NCBI GenBank assembly: GCA_013824615.1
Contig: PNOC01000011.1
Coordinates: forward strand, 1-64,000
Direction: 5' to 3'
Origin: Thermodesulfovibrio sp.
Lineage (GTDB): Bacteria; Nitrospirota; Thermodesulfovibrionia; Thermodesulfovibrionales; UBA6898
Length of the DNA: 64,000 nucleotides
The notes under the pieces are model-generated. The model saw nothing but the letters and a program-made list of their open reading frames with translations, was not told the DNA's origin and ran no database searches. A program made the position numbers and the translations under genes. Shown here piece after piece: positions 18,615 through 27,855 of this stretch (the stretch's first letter is position 1; each line of letters begins with the position of its first letter).

Positions 18615-19607
18615 TTAACGCAGTCCCATAACATCCCTCACCAGGGCCATGGTCTCCTGGGTGACCTTGCGGGCCTTGCTGGTACCTGCTTCGATTATCT
18701 GCCGGAGCTGTTCAGGGTTGTTCGCCAGTTCTTCACGTTTTGCCCAGATCGGGCCGAGTACTTCAAAGACATTTTTTATCAGGACCTTCTTGCAGTCGAT
18801 ACAGCCAATGCCGGCAGTGCGGCATCCCACCGCAACTTCATCCTGCTCTTCCTTTGAGGAAAAAACTTTATGGAGCTGGAAGACGGGGGAAAATTCAGGA
18901 TTTCCAATGTCTGTCCGCTTGATTCGGGCAGGATCAGTGGTCATCGTCCTGATCTTCTGTTCCACCTCTTTGGCGCTGTCGGAGAGATAGATGGCGTTTC
19001 CGTAGCTCTTGGACATCTTCCTGCCATCGACCCCCGGCACTTTTGGGAAGGCTGTCAGAAGGGCCTCTGGTTCAGGGAAAATTTCCTTATTGTAAAGGCC
19101 ATTGAACCTCCGGGCTATCTCCCGCGATATCTCCAGGTGAGGCACCTGATCGACTCCCACCGGGACGTGTTTTGCCCGGTAGATAATAATGTCGGCTGTC
19201 TGCAGGAGGGGATAGCCAAGAAACCCATAGGTCGAAAGATCCCGCTCACGGAGTTCCTGCTGTTTTTCCTTGTACGTAGGGACCCTCTCCAGCCATCCCA
19301 GCGGCGTGATCATCGAGAGCAGCAGGTGCAGTTCAGCATGCTCCAGGATGCGCGATTGGACAAAAATGGTGCATTTGTCCGGGTCGAGACCAGCGGCGAG
19401 AAAGTTGATCACCAGGTCGTTGACAGACTCACGCATCAATTCCGGATTGGCATACCCGGTCGTAAGTGCATGCCAGTCTGCCACGAAATAATAACAGTCA
19501 TAGGTCTCCTGAAGACGCACCCAGTTCTGTAACGCACCGACCAGATTGCCGAGATGAACCCTGCCACTGGACTGCATGCCGCTTAAGACTCTCTCTTTAT
19601 TGCTCAT
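18615..19607 (-). CDS. trpS: Tryptophanyl-tRNA synthetase
   Basis: Class I synthetase charging tRNA-Trp. The 330 residues carry the HIGH-equivalent SSGRVHLGNLVGAL at residues 13-26, the substrate-contacting VADWHALTT, YPLLQTADIIIY and PVGVDQVPHLE, and the KMSKSYGN loop. The Cys pair in GIGCIDCKKVL is common in this subgroup. It is the last gene of a minus-strand series rpmB, DUF721 gene, trpS; the gap to the preceding gene is 16 bases. Confidence 0.96.
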   Translation of the reverse strand: MSNKERVLSGMQSSGRVHLGNLVGALQNWVRLQETYDCYYFVADWHALTTGYANPELMRESVNDLVINFLAAGLDPDKCTIFVQSRILEHAELHLLLSMITPLGWLERVPTYKEKQQELRERDLSTYGFLGYPLLQTADIIIYRAKHVPVGVDQVPHLEISREIARRFNGLYNKEIFPEPEALLTAFPKVPGVDGRKMSKSYGNAIYLSDSAKEVEQKIRTMTTDPARIKRTDIGNPEFSPVFQLHKVFSSKEEQDEVAVGCRTAGIGCIDCKKVLIKNVFEVLGPIWAKREELANNPEQLRQIIEAGTSKARKVTQETMALVRDVMGLR

Positions 19608-19623
19608 GAAGACTATCGACCTC

Positions 19624-20067
19624 TTATTTTTTTATTCTTACCGAAAGAAAGTTTTCAGCGGCATTCCTGATTGCGGTCTTCAGTTCCTCATCGCTGACTG
19701 CAGCTACAAGCCCGTCAATAAACAGGGCATCTTCATTTGATACACTTCGAGGCACCTGCCTCCCTGTGTCCGGATCTTCGTTCCTCTGCCTGAAGACCTT
19801 TCCGACCCTCAGCCTGATTTCTCTCACCCCATACGCCGCAAGTTTTCCGAGAATCTCCTTCCGGCAGAAGTTGAGCTGCTGCATCCAGATCGGAGAGTCG
19901 GTGTTTAAAAGTAGTTCACCCTCAAGAAGTCTTGAGGGTGACATATGGAGGGAAAGTGGTTCATTGAAAATGGTATCCCAGTCGTTTTTTATGCGCTGGA
20001 GCCGGACGTCCTCCTCAATCCCGAGCCGCTTAATTGCCGGCATCAGGATGGAGCCCGCCCTTTCCAC
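19624..20067 (-). CDS. DUF721 (DciA-like) protein
   Basis: DUF721 proteins include DciA, the predicted loader of the replicative helicase DnaB in bacteria that lack DnaC. The 147 residues have the family pattern, with IKNDWDTIFNEPLSLHMSPSRL, ELLLNTDSPIWMQQLNF and VREIRLRVGKVF. I choose the GTG at 20067 because it overlaps the rpmB stop codon (TAGTG) and has GAAGG seven bases upstream. A GTG at 20103 would overlap rpmB by 37 bases. The C-terminal 60 residues are not conserved in a way I recognise. A DciA role is inferred from the family. Confidence 0.75.
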   Translation of the reverse strand: MERAGSILMPAIKRLGIEEDVRLQRIKNDWDTIFNEPLSLHMSPSRLLEGELLLNTDSPIWMQQLNFCRKEILGKLAAYGVREIRLRVGKVFRQRNEDPDTGRQVPRSVSNEDALFIDGLVAAVSDEELKTAIRNAAENFLSVRIKK

Positions 20068-20255
20068 TAAACGACCTTCTTTACTGTCCCTGATCTGAGA
20101 CACCGGGTGCAGACATACGCACGTTTGACCCCGTGATCAGTCTGTATCCTTGTCTGCTGCAGATTGGGCAGGATCTGTCTCTTTGTTTTGTTATTGGCAT
20201 GGCTAACATTGTTGCCGATGGTTCTTTTCTTACCGCATGAATAACAGCTTGCCAT
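20067..20255 (-). CDS. rpmB: 50S ribosomal protein L28
   Basis: The 62-residue protein begins [20 protein letters not shown], with the L28 motif SHANNKTKR and the C-terminal [10 protein letters not shown]. Cysteine pairs CYSC and CTRC suggest the zinc-binding form. The start at 20255 has AAAGGAGG with ideal spacing. An upstream in-frame ATG would add 28 unrelated residues. Confidence 0.96.
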   Translation of the reverse strand: MASCYSCGKKRTIGNNVSHANNKTKRQILPNLQQTRIQTDHGVKRAYVCTRCLRSGTVKKVV

Positions 20256-20297
20256 TTTCACTGACCTCCTTTCAGAATTGCATAAATAAGGACTTTT

Positions 20298-20326
20298 ATG
20301 ATAACATTTTAAGATTGATGATACAA
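20298..20326 (-). promoter_or_regulatory. Promoter candidate for rpmB-DUF721-trpS
   Basis: On the minus strand TTGTAT, 17 bases, TATCAT. The -10 is good and the -35 is weak. The start would be about 35 bases before rpmB. Confidence 0.4.
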
Positions 20327-20375
20327 GAATCACGTTCATTTTTTTTCAAATCATTGCCTAAGGCCGGGTTAAAAC

Positions 20376-22760
20376 ATGTCAAAAGTCAGAATATATGAAT
20401 TAGCAAAGAAGCTGAACAGAAACAGCAAGGATATCCTTGATGAGCTCCATAAGTACGGTATTGAGGGAAAAACACATTCCTCAAGTGTCGATGCGGATGT
20501 TGCTGAAAAGATAACCCGGACACTTTCCGGCCAGCAGGGGGGGACACCACCACCGCCGGCAGGTGCTTCGGCAGCGGATAAAAAAGCAGTCACGAAGCCC
20601 GAGGCCGTTGCCGGCAAAACAGCCGCCGGCGCCAAGCCCGCTGAACAAGTGACGCTGCGCCCGGCCAATCTGAAGCCGGATCCGGGAGTTGTGATCCCGG
20701 AAGCAGTTATGGCAGAAGAGGAATTGGCCGGTGCCGGAGCAGAGGAGCCGATTGCCGGAGGGTTAGCAGTCCCCGGTCCGGATACAGAGGCCGAGGAGGA
20801 GATTGTTCTTCCGGATAAATTAAAAAAAGAGGCCGAGGCTGACAAAATAGAAAAATTCAAGGAACGTCCCGGTCTGCACAAAGCTTTTGTCAATGTACGT
20901 AAAATAGAGCAGAGAAAAGGACACGATATCCGCGGTGGGAAAAAAGGCGGGTCCAGGTTCCAGGGCAGGTCGGACCAGAAGCAGCAGCTCCAGTCGACGG
21001 CTCCCAGAAGAAAGACACTGAAACTCCGCGAGGGGACCACGGTCAAGGAATTTTCCGAGCTGATTGGCCTGAAAATCTCTGACGTTATCAAGAAATTCAT
21101 GGAACTTGGTTCCATGCCGACGATAAACCAGCCGGTTGATCCTGATGCTGCACTGATAGTTGCAGAGGCCTTTGGCATCAAGCTTGAACTCGCGTCGGTG
21201 GAGGAGGATGTGCAGGTCGAAGAGGTGCGGGAGGATGCGCTGAATCTTACCCACCGGGCCCCGGTCGTGACGATTATGGGACATGTTGACCACGGAAAAA
21301 CATCGCTCCTGGACGCTGTACGCGAGACGAAGGTGACCGAGACCGAGGCAGGAGGCATAACACAGCACATCGGTGCTTACAAGATCAACCTGCACAACAA
21401 GGATATTGTTTTTCTCGATACCCCGGGTCATGAGGCTTTTACGGCAATGAGGGCAAGAGGTGCAAAGGTCACGGATATCGTGGTGCTGGTTGTCGCGGCT
21501 GACGACGGGGTCATGCCCCAGACGGTCGAGGCGATTAACCATGCCAAGGCGGCGAATGTCCCGATTGTGGTGGCGGTCAACAAGATCGACAAACCCGATG
21601 CCAATTCCCAGAAGGTGAGAAGCGAACTTTCGGAGCATGGCATTATTTCTGAAGAATGGGGAGGCCACAATATTTTTGTTGAGGTCTCGGCCAAGAAGCG
21701 GATGGGCATCGAGCACCTGCTGGAGATGATACTGCTCCAGGCAGAGATAATGGAACTCAAGGCCAACCACGACCGTGAAGCGCGCGGCACCGTGATAGAG
21801 GCCAAGCTCGACCGGGGCCGCGGGCCGGTTGCGACGCTGCTCGTCCAGAACGGGGCGCTGAAGGTTGGCGACGCACTCCTCTGCGGCATCCATGTGGGAA
21901 AGGTGCGGGCACTGATTGACGACATGGGCAAGCGCATACAGGTTGCCGGTCCGTCGACACCCGTGGAGGTTATCGGGTTTTCCGAGGTCCCAGCAGCAGG
22001 CGAAGTCTTTACGGTTGTTGAAGATGAAAAGAGGGCGCGGCAGATCGCTTTGACAAGGTCCCAGAAGCAGAGGACTATCGAACTTGCCCATGCCAAGAAG
22101 CTTACCCTTGATGAGCTTTATACCAAGATCCAGGAAGGCCAGATTCGAGAACTGAATATCATCATCAAGGGTGATGTTCAGGGGTCTGTCGAGGCCATCA
22201 AGGATGCTTTTGAGAATATAAGCCATGCCGAGGTCAAGGTCAGGGTTATTCATACCTCAGTCGGCGGTATTAATGAGTCTGACGTGATGCTTGCGACAGC
22301 CTCGAATGCAATTATTATCGGGTTCAACGTGAGACCCGAGACCAAGGCGTCGCAGATGGCAGAGAAAGAAGGCGTTGATATCCGCCTCTACAATGTCATC
22401 TATGAGGCTATAGAAGACGTGAAAAAGGCTCTGGAGGGCATGCTGGCCCCGACACTGAAGGAAAAGGTGCTTGGCCGCGCAGAAGTCCGGCAGCTCTTCC
22501 CGGTATCAAGACTGGGGACCATAGCAGGCTGTTCAGTTATTGACGGTTATATGTCGCGGGCCTGCGACGGCATCAGAGTCCTGCGGGACAACGTGGTCGT
22601 GTATGAGGGGAAACTCCACACGCTCAAGAGGTTCAAGGATGATGTCAAGGAAGTCCAGACCGGCTACGAATGTGGTATCCTGGTCGAAAACTTCAATGAT
22701 CTTAAAATCGGCGATATCCTCGAGAACTATATCATCGAGAAGATTGCCTCAAAGCTGTAA
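20376..22760 (+). CDS. infB: Translation initiation factor IF-2
   Basis: GTPase placing initiator tRNA on the 30S subunit. The 794 residues begin with an IF2_N domain ([18 protein letters not shown]), then an Ala/Pro/Glu-rich linker to about residue 205. A second IF2_N unit around 215-275 precedes the G domain ([37 protein letters not shown]). Domains II, III and IV follow. The frame is complete. It heads the conserved cluster infB-rbfA-nrnA-truB and is divergent from rpmB. A nusA gene is not adjacent, unlike in many genomes. Confidence 0.98.
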   Translation: MSKVRIYELAKKLNRNSKDILDELHKYGIEGKTHSSSVDADVAEKITRTLSGQQGGTPPPPAGASAADKKAVTKPEAVAGKTAAGAKPAEQVTLRPANLKPDPGVVIPEAVMAEEELAGAGAEEPIAGGLAVPGPDTEAEEEIVLPDKLKKEAEADKIEKFKERPGLHKAFVNVRKIEQRKGHDIRGGKKGGSRFQGRSDQKQQLQSTAPRRKTLKLREGTTVKEFSELIGLKISDVIKKFMELGSMPTINQPVDPDAALIVAEAFGIKLELASVEEDVQVEEVREDALNLTHRAPVVTIMGHVDHGKTSLLDAVRETKVTETEAGGITQHIGAYKINLHNKDIVFLDTPGHEAFTAMRARGAKVTDIVVLVVAADDGVMPQTVEAINHAKAANVPIVVAVNKIDKPDANSQKVRSELSEHGIISEEWGGHNIFVEVSAKKRMGIEHLLEMILLQAEIMELKANHDREARGTVIEAKLDRGRGPVATLLVQNGALKVGDALLCGIHVGKVRALIDDMGKRIQVAGPSTPVEVIGFSEVPAAGEVFTVVEDEKRARQIALTRSQKQRTIELAHAKKLTLDELYTKIQEGQIRELNIIIKGDVQGSVEAIKDAFENISHAEVKVRVIHTSVGGINESDVMLATASNAIIIGFNVRPETKASQMAEKEGVDIRLYNVIYEAIEDVKKALEGMLAPTLKEKVLGRAEVRQLFPVSRLGTIAGCSVIDGYMSRACDGIRVLRDNVVVYEGKLHTLKRFKDDVKEVQTGYECGILVENFNDLKIGDILENYIIEKIASKL

Positions 22761-22780
22761 GAAGCCGAACATAACACGAT

Positions 22781-23149
22781 ATGCTTCCCTATAAACGCTC
22801 CCAGAGAGTCAGCGACCTGCTCAGGGAAGAGGTTGCTGATATCATTATGTATAAGCTGAAAGACCCCCGTATCGGGTTTGTGACCGTCACGGGGGTTGAC
22901 CTTTCTCCTGACCTTAAGAATGCAAAGGTTTTTGTCAGCATCCTGAAAGAAGAGGAGCGTGAACCGACGCTCGATGCCCTGACCTCGTCAAAAGCCTTCA
23001 TGCGAGCGACCCTTGCGAAGCGCCTGAAGATGAAATTCATTCCCCACCTGGATTTCAGACTCGACAGTTCTATTGATTACGGATTCAAGATTGATAAGCT
23101 CCTCAAAGAGGTGCGCGACAAGGAACACGGGGATGATGAGGACACCTAA
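22781..23149 (+). CDS. rbfA: Ribosome-binding factor A
   Basis: Cold-shock and 16S rRNA maturation factor that binds the 30S subunit near helix 1. The 122-residue KH-like protein has YKRSQRVSDLLREEVADII, DPRIGFVTVTGVDLSPDLKNAKVFVS and a C-terminal segment FIPHLDFRLDSSIDYGFKID. It starts 20 bases after infB and overlaps the next gene by 17 bases. Confidence 0.96.
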   Translation: MLPYKRSQRVSDLLREEVADIIMYKLKDPRIGFVTVTGVDLSPDLKNAKVFVSILKEEEREPTLDALTSSKAFMRATLAKRLKMKFIPHLDFRLDSSIDYGFKIDKLLKEVRDKEHGDDEDT

Positions 23150-24086
23150 AAGACTCCTGTCCGGTCTGCTTAGGGAAGATTGCTTTCTGATTGCTACGCA
23201 TATCAATCCTGACGGCGATGCTATCGGTTCGTCACTTGCGCTGGCCGAGGCTCTGGCGTCTCTTGGGAAAAAAGTATTTTTGTATGACCGTGACCCTGTT
23301 CCCAAATACTACCATTTTCTCCCCGGCCACAGGAAATTCGGCACAGACCTGAAGAAAGCTCTCAAGCTGGACCCGGTCCTTATCCTGCTTGACTGCAACA
23401 GTCCTGCGCGCGCTGCACTTGGCGAGGTCCTGTTCAGAAAAAATTTGGTCATAGATCACCACGAGACTGCCGGAGAGTTTGGCGACCTGCGGTGGATCGA
23501 AAAGGACGCTGCTGCCACAGGCATACTCATTTATACGCTGATCCATTCTCTTGGGCTGAAGATTACCAAATCCATGGCCACAAACCTCTATACCGCGATT
23601 GCGGTTGACACAGGGACATTCAGATACAGCAACACAACGAATGAAGTGCTGCGTGCAGCTGCGGAGCTTGTCGGGGCAGGAGCTGAGCCGAACAGCATTG
23701 CCGAGCATCTCTATGAGACCTGGGATTATGGCAGGTTTAAACTTTTTCTTATGGTGATGAACACCCTGGACAAAAAAGATGGGGTGGCGATTGTCCATGT
23801 CACGACTGACATGTTCAGCCAGACCGGTACAACGGCTGAGGATACTGAAAATTTTGCCAATCTGCCGCGCAGGATTGACGATGTGAATGTTGCGGTTCTG
23901 TTCAGAGAGACCGGCAGCGGCGAATGGAAGGCAAGCCTGAGGTCCAAGGGATCTGCGAATGTTGCGCGGGTTGCTGAGCAGTTCGGCGGCGGTGGCCATA
24001 AGAATGCGGCAGGGTTCAGGATGAAAGGCGATCTTGTGACGGTGAAGAAAACACTGCTGAAGGCCCTCAAAAAAACCATTGTCTGA
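23133..24086 (+). CDS. nrnA: DHH/DHHA1 phosphoesterase, NrnA-like oligoribonuclease/pAp phosphatase
   Basis: Degrades short oligoribonucleotides and/or 3'-phosphoadenosine 5'-phosphate. The 317 residues have the DHH metal motifs HINPDGDAIGSS, LLDCNSPAR and VIDHHETAG. AVDTGTFRYSNT and the DHHA1 domain motif FGGGGHKNAAGF near the C-terminus complete the family pattern. I choose the ATG pair at 23133/23136, downstream of AGGAAC. The open frame begins earlier inside rbfA, but the extra residues have no family counterpart. Its position between rbfA and truB is conserved. Confidence 0.92.
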   Translation: MMRTPKRLLSGLLREDCFLIATHINPDGDAIGSSLALAEALASLGKKVFLYDRDPVPKYYHFLPGHRKFGTDLKKALKLDPVLILLDCNSPARAALGEVLFRKNLVIDHHETAGEFGDLRWIEKDAAATGILIYTLIHSLGLKITKSMATNLYTAIAVDTGTFRYSNTTNEVLRAAAELVGAGAEPNSIAEHLYETWDYGRFKLFLMVMNTLDKKDGVAIVHVTTDMFSQTGTTAEDTENFANLPRRIDDVNVAVLFRETGSGEWKASLRSKGSANVARVAEQFGGGGHKNAAGFRMKGDLVTVKKTLLKALKKTIV

Positions 24087-24119
24087 GAAAATCAGTTCCT
24101 CTGCCAGCAGGCATTCCGC

Positions 24120-25022
24120 ATGGACCTGATCATAAATCTGCATAAACCTTCGGGGATTACCTCTCAGCAGGCGGTGACCCGTGTCAAGAAGATGCTTAAG
24201 GTCAGGAAGGCCGGTCATACCGGGACCCTTGACCCCCTTGCTACCGGCGTTATGCTCGTCTGTCTTGGCGAGGCCACAAAGGTCTCCCGGTTTTTCCTCG
24301 ATATGGACAAAAAATACCGCGCCACGGTGAAGCTCGGTGAGCGGACCGATACGGGCGATGCGGAGGGACGGGTGATAGAAACAACGGATTTTTCTTTAGT
24401 CACTGAGCCCGGTCTCATGGATGCGGCGATGAGTTTCACCGGGGCCATTGAGCAGACGCCACCCATGTATTCAGCCGTAAAAGTTGACGGGAAGGCACTC
24501 TACAAACTGGCACGGAAAGGGATTGAAATCGAGCGCAAGAGCCGGCTGGTCATGATTTACGACATAGGAGTGTCCGGGGTGAGTCTGCCATTTTTTGACC
24601 TGTTTGTTGCCTGTTCAAAAGGTACCTATATTCGCACCCTTTGCGAAGACATCGGCAGAAAACTCGGGACAGGGGCACATCTCACTGCGCTGCAGCGGTT
24701 GTCGGTCGGGAGATTTGATATAGAGGACGCACTGACGTTTGAGGATCTGGCAACAAGGGACCTTCTCCCTGACGGCAGATCGGTCTTTAACATCGACGCT
24801 GCGTTGTCAGAAATGCCGGAGATTATTCTTGATGAAGAGGAGGCCGGAAGGGTAAGACATGGTCAGCGTATTCCTATGAAATATCATGACCCTGTTGACG
24901 GGACCCGGGCCTTAAAGCTGAAGGGCCCCGACCGTGATTTGATAGGCATCGGAAGCTTAAATGCCGGGATGATTGTGGTGGAGAGAAACCTGAATCTACA
25001 GCTTGAGAGCGTAAAAACTTAA
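24120..25022 (+). CDS. truB: tRNA pseudouridine(55) synthase
   Basis: Makes pseudouridine 55 in the T-arm of tRNAs. The 300 residues open with LHKPSGITSQQAV and contain the catalytic aspartate motif KAGHTGTLDPLATGVMLVCLG near residue 40, then QTPPMYSAVKVDGKALYKLARKG and CSKGTYIRTLCEDIG. The C-terminal 70 residues form the PUA-like extension. The ribosome site is weak, and the start is supported by homology. The operon infB-rbfA-nrnA-truB ends here. Confidence 0.96.
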   Translation: MDLIINLHKPSGITSQQAVTRVKKMLKVRKAGHTGTLDPLATGVMLVCLGEATKVSRFFLDMDKKYRATVKLGERTDTGDAEGRVIETTDFSLVTEPGLMDAAMSFTGAIEQTPPMYSAVKVDGKALYKLARKGIEIERKSRLVMIYDIGVSGVSLPFFDLFVACSKGTYIRTLCEDIGRKLGTGAHLTALQRLSVGRFDIEDALTFEDLATRDLLPDGRSVFNIDAALSEMPEIILDEEEAGRVRHGQRIPMKYHDPVDGTRALKLKGPDRDLIGIGSLNAGMIVVERNLNLQLESVKT

Positions 25023-25086
25023 ACTAAATTCTCGATGATGACAGTGAACTATCTGATAACACAGAATTAATATATGCAAAAAAACC

Positions 25087-25115
25087 TTGACATTATTATC
25101 TATTTCTGGTATTCA
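25087..25115 (+). promoter_or_regulatory. Promoter candidate directly before pilM
   Basis: A perfect TTGACA at 25087-25092 with a 17-base spacer to TATTCA. The predicted transcription start falls at or within a few bases of the pilM ATG at 25122, and no ribosome site is visible. Confidence 0.45.
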
Positions 25116-25121
25116 TAGACT

Positions 25122-26174
25122 ATGCTTTTTGGTGGAAAAGGATCAATTGGTTTAGATATAGGCTCCAGCTATATCAAGGCAGTCAAGCTGAAGGAGTCGA
25201 AGGGGGGCTACGAGCTCGAGCTCTTCGACGTATATCCGCTGCCGCCGGAACTGATTGTTGACGGCTCGATTATTGACTCCATTCGTCTGGTCGATTCGAT
25301 CAAGGATATGGTCAAGAAGGCCGGCATCAAGACAAAGGACACGGTCATTGCTATCTCAGGTCATTCCTCGGTTATTATCAAACGGATTTCCCTGCCGGAG
25401 ATGTCAGAGGAAGAGCTTCAGGAATCGATCAAATTCGAGGCCGAACAGTATGTGCCCTTCGACATTGAGGATGTAGACCTCGATTTTCAGATAATCGGGC
25501 CAAAAGAAGAGCCGGGGCAGATGGACGTCATTCTGGTTGCGGTCAAAAAAGACATTATCAACGAATACATATCCGTTGTCAAAGAGGCTGGACTCAATCC
25601 GATTATTGTGGATGTGGATGCCTTTGCCCTCGAAAACATGTACGGGATCAACTACGATATTGAACCTGACCGGAACGTGGCACTCCTGAATATCGGGGCG
25701 AGTACGATTAACATGAGCATCCTGAAGGGCGGTATCTCGGTGTTCACCCGTGACAGTTCTCTGGGGAGCAATCTGCATACCGAGGCGATACAGCGTGAGT
25801 TCAATCTCTCGTACGAAAATGCGGAGAAACTCAAACGGGGCGAACCGATTGAGAATGTCCAGCCCGAGAGCGTTACGTCGGTCATAGAGTCTGCCTCGGA
25901 AGAGATCCTCAGCGAAATTATCCGCTCCTTTGATTATTATCGCAGCACGACGATGCATGAGGATATTTCAGAAGTAATTCTCAGCGGAGGCTGTGCCCTG
26001 CTGAGGGATTTTGCAACCATGATTGCCGAGAAAACCGGCATCGAGACGAAAGTCGCCGAGCCGTTCAGAAATGTCAAAATATCGAAAAAATTTGATATGA
26101 CCCAGATAAATGAGATTGCCCCGATCATGTCGATCGCGGTTGGTCTTGCGATGAGAAAACAGGGCGACCGATGA
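25122..26174 (+). CDS. pilM: Type IV pilus assembly protein PilM
   Basis: Cytoplasmic actin-like ATPase that links the pilus motor to the inner-membrane alignment complex by binding the N-terminus of PilN. The 350 residues start with the ATPase phosphate-1 motif SIGLDIGSSYIKAVKL and carry ISLPEMSEEELQESIKFEAEQYVPF, NIGASTINMSI (phosphate-2) and ILSGGCALL (adenosine motif). It overlaps pilN by four bases (ATGA). There is no ribosome site before the ATG, and a TTGACA promoter sits immediately upstream. Confidence 0.95.
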   Translation: MLFGGKGSIGLDIGSSYIKAVKLKESKGGYELELFDVYPLPPELIVDGSIIDSIRLVDSIKDMVKKAGIKTKDTVIAISGHSSVIIKRISLPEMSEEELQESIKFEAEQYVPFDIEDVDLDFQIIGPKEEPGQMDVILVAVKKDIINEYISVVKEAGLNPIIVDVDAFALENMYGINYDIEPDRNVALLNIGASTINMSILKGGISVFTRDSSLGSNLHTEAIQREFNLSYENAEKLKRGEPIENVQPESVTSVIESASEEILSEIIRSFDYYRSTTMHEDISEVILSGGCALLRDFATMIAEKTGIETKVAEPFRNVKISKKFDMTQINEIAPIMSIAVGLAMRKQGDR

Positions 26175-26716
26175 TTAAAGTCAACCTGCTTCCGGTCAAG
26201 AAAAAGAAAAAGGCCGTACAGATCCCCGGATTTGTTATTGCGGCTGTTCTGGTGACCCTGTTATCAGCAGCAGTAATGTTCTATGTTTACTACATGTTCA
26301 ACGAAAAGGTCACTTCCCGCAAGAATCTGGTTGCCTCAAATGATGCAAAGATAGCAGAGCTGGAAAAGAAGATTCTGGCAGTGACTGACTTTGAAAAGCG
26401 GAATCAGGACTATAAGGCCCGCAAGGATATAATCGAGCAGCTTGGCAAGAGCAAGACGCTGCCGGTAAAAGTCCTGGATGAAGTGAGCGCCCAACTCCCC
26501 AACGGTGTCTGGGTCACGGGAATGAGCGTCAGAAACTCAGGGGCTGAGCTCAGTATGAGCTGCACTGCTTTTACCAACACCGATGTTGTCAATTACGTCA
26601 ACAACCTCAAAGGCTCGAAACTGTTTGCCGATGTTTATCTTAACGAGTCGGTGCAGAGTCAGGTTTTAGGGTTCTCAGTCTATACGTTCAGTCTCGTAAT
26701 TAAGGTGAAGGGCTAG
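26171..26716 (+). CDS. pilN: Type IV pilus assembly protein PilN
   Basis: Inner-membrane component of the PilMNOP alignment complex. The 181 residues begin with the PilM-binding peptide MIKVNLLPVKKKKK. One membrane helix (about residues 20-42), a coiled-coil and a ferredoxin-like periplasmic domain with LPNGVWVTGMSVRNSG follow. It is coupled to pilM by overlap, and one base separates it from pilO. Confidence 0.93.
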   Translation: MIKVNLLPVKKKKKAVQIPGFVIAAVLVTLLSAAVMFYVYYMFNEKVTSRKNLVASNDAKIAELEKKILAVTDFEKRNQDYKARKDIIEQLGKSKTLPVKVLDEVSAQLPNGVWVTGMSVRNSGAELSMSCTAFTNTDVVNYVNNLKGSKLFADVYLNESVQSQVLGFSVYTFSLVIKVKG

Positions 26717-26717
26717 A

Positions 26718-27332
26718 ATGGCACTGAATGCCCCGATAAAGATCGATATGAAGAACCTGCCGGTTTATGCCAAGGCGATTATTGCTGCGCTGCCAACGGT
26801 GATTATCGTGGTGGTGGCTGTGATGATGTTCATCATGCCGAAACAGACGGAAATCAAAACGCTGGATGCGAGGATAGACGTGCAGAACAACAAGATCGCC
26901 GAGAGTCAGGCCAAGGTCGCGAAACTTGATGTTCTGCAGCGCGAGAACGAGAGACTCCTGGCACGTCTGAACGAACTGAAGGAGCAGCTTCCCGTTGAAA
27001 AGGAAGTCTCAGCCCTTCTGAAGCAGCTTTCTGATATGAGCATTGCCTCCGGGCTGGATGTCAAGTCATGGAAGCCAAGGGCCAAGGTTCAGCACCCCAG
27101 CGGGATTGTCATTGAAATACCGAGTGATATTCTGGTGAGCGGAACGTATCATGACTTTGGACGATTTCTCAGTAGTCTTACCAGAACGAACAGAATTGTA
27201 AATGTTGGCACCATAACCTTTGGCGGCATCAAAAAGGGAAAAGATCCGGCAAACAATATTCTGGATATAACATTCACCCTGTCCACCTTCTCGGCAGTTC
27301 CTGAGGCTGAGATTAAACCTACAGGCAAATAA
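26718..27332 (+). CDS. pilO: Type IV pilus assembly protein PilO
   Basis: Partner of PilN in the inner membrane and periplasm. The 204 residues have a short cytoplasmic lead, a membrane helix at about residues 18-40, a coiled-coil (KIAESQAKVAKLDVLQRENERLL) and a periplasmic domain with LPVEKEVSALLKQLSDMSIASG and SGTYHDFGRFLSSL, the PilO signature. Confidence 0.93.
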   Translation: MALNAPIKIDMKNLPVYAKAIIAALPTVIIVVVAVMMFIMPKQTEIKTLDARIDVQNNKIAESQAKVAKLDVLQRENERLLARLNELKEQLPVEKEVSALLKQLSDMSIASGLDVKSWKPRAKVQHPSGIVIEIPSDILVSGTYHDFGRFLSSLTRTNRIVNVGTITFGGIKKGKDPANNILDITFTLSTFSAVPEAEIKPTGK

Positions 27333-27336
27333 ACAT

Positions 27337-27855
27337 ATGACTTCAACTATATATAAAATAGCAACGGCAACCGCAATGTTGGGACTTCTGGGACTGGCAG
27401 GCTGCAGCGATAAACCGAAGGCCCCTGCTCCTGCTGCAGCCAAACCGGCGGCCCCTGTAGTGGCGGTTGTTGTTCCCCCGGCTGAAGAACCGAAAATAGA
27501 AAAAGAGGTCTATGTCTACGACCAAAAAGCCAGAAGGGATCCCTTCATGTCTCTGATCGTCGATATCAAGGAAAGACCCAAAACCAAGAAAAAAGCCAAT
27601 CCGATCGAGAATTTTGATGTGGATGAGATTAAGCTTATTGCCATTGCCTGGGAAAAGAATAATCACTATGCCATGATCACCCTGCCGGACGGCAAGTCCT
27701 ATACGATAAAAAAAGGCATGACTCTGGGCCTGTACGGCGGCCGGGTTGAAGAGATCACGCAGAAGACCGTCAGGATTTCCGAAAAAGTGAAAGACTATAA
27801 AGGTCAGACCATAAATAAAGACACCATACTGAAACTCCGCCAGGAGGGGGAATAA
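27337..27855 (+). CDS. pilP: Type IV pilus lipoprotein PilP
   Basis: Lipoprotein connecting PilNO to the PilQ secretin. The 172 residues have a lipoprotein signal with lipobox LAGC (Cys23), an Ala/Pro-rich linker, and then the PilP core. That core includes YDQKARRDPFMSL, DEIKLIAIAW, YAMITLPDGKSYTIKKGMTLG and the C-terminal RVEEITQKTVRISEKVKDY. The stop codon overlaps the pilQ ATG by one base. Confidence 0.93.
   Translation: MTSTIYKIATATAMLGLLGLAGCSDKPKAPAPAAAKPAAPVVAVVVPPAEEPKIEKEVYVYDQKARRDPFMSLIVDIKERPKTKKKANPIENFDVDEIKLIAIAWEKNNHYAMITLPDGKSYTIKKGMTLGLYGGRVEEITQKTVRISEKVKDYKGQTINKDTILKLRQEGE

Noticed and set aside
20820-22253. Long minus-strand open frame (477 codons) antisense to infB
   Set aside because: The composition is a mirror of infB codons and no domain is recognisable. 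infB is unquestionable on the other strand.
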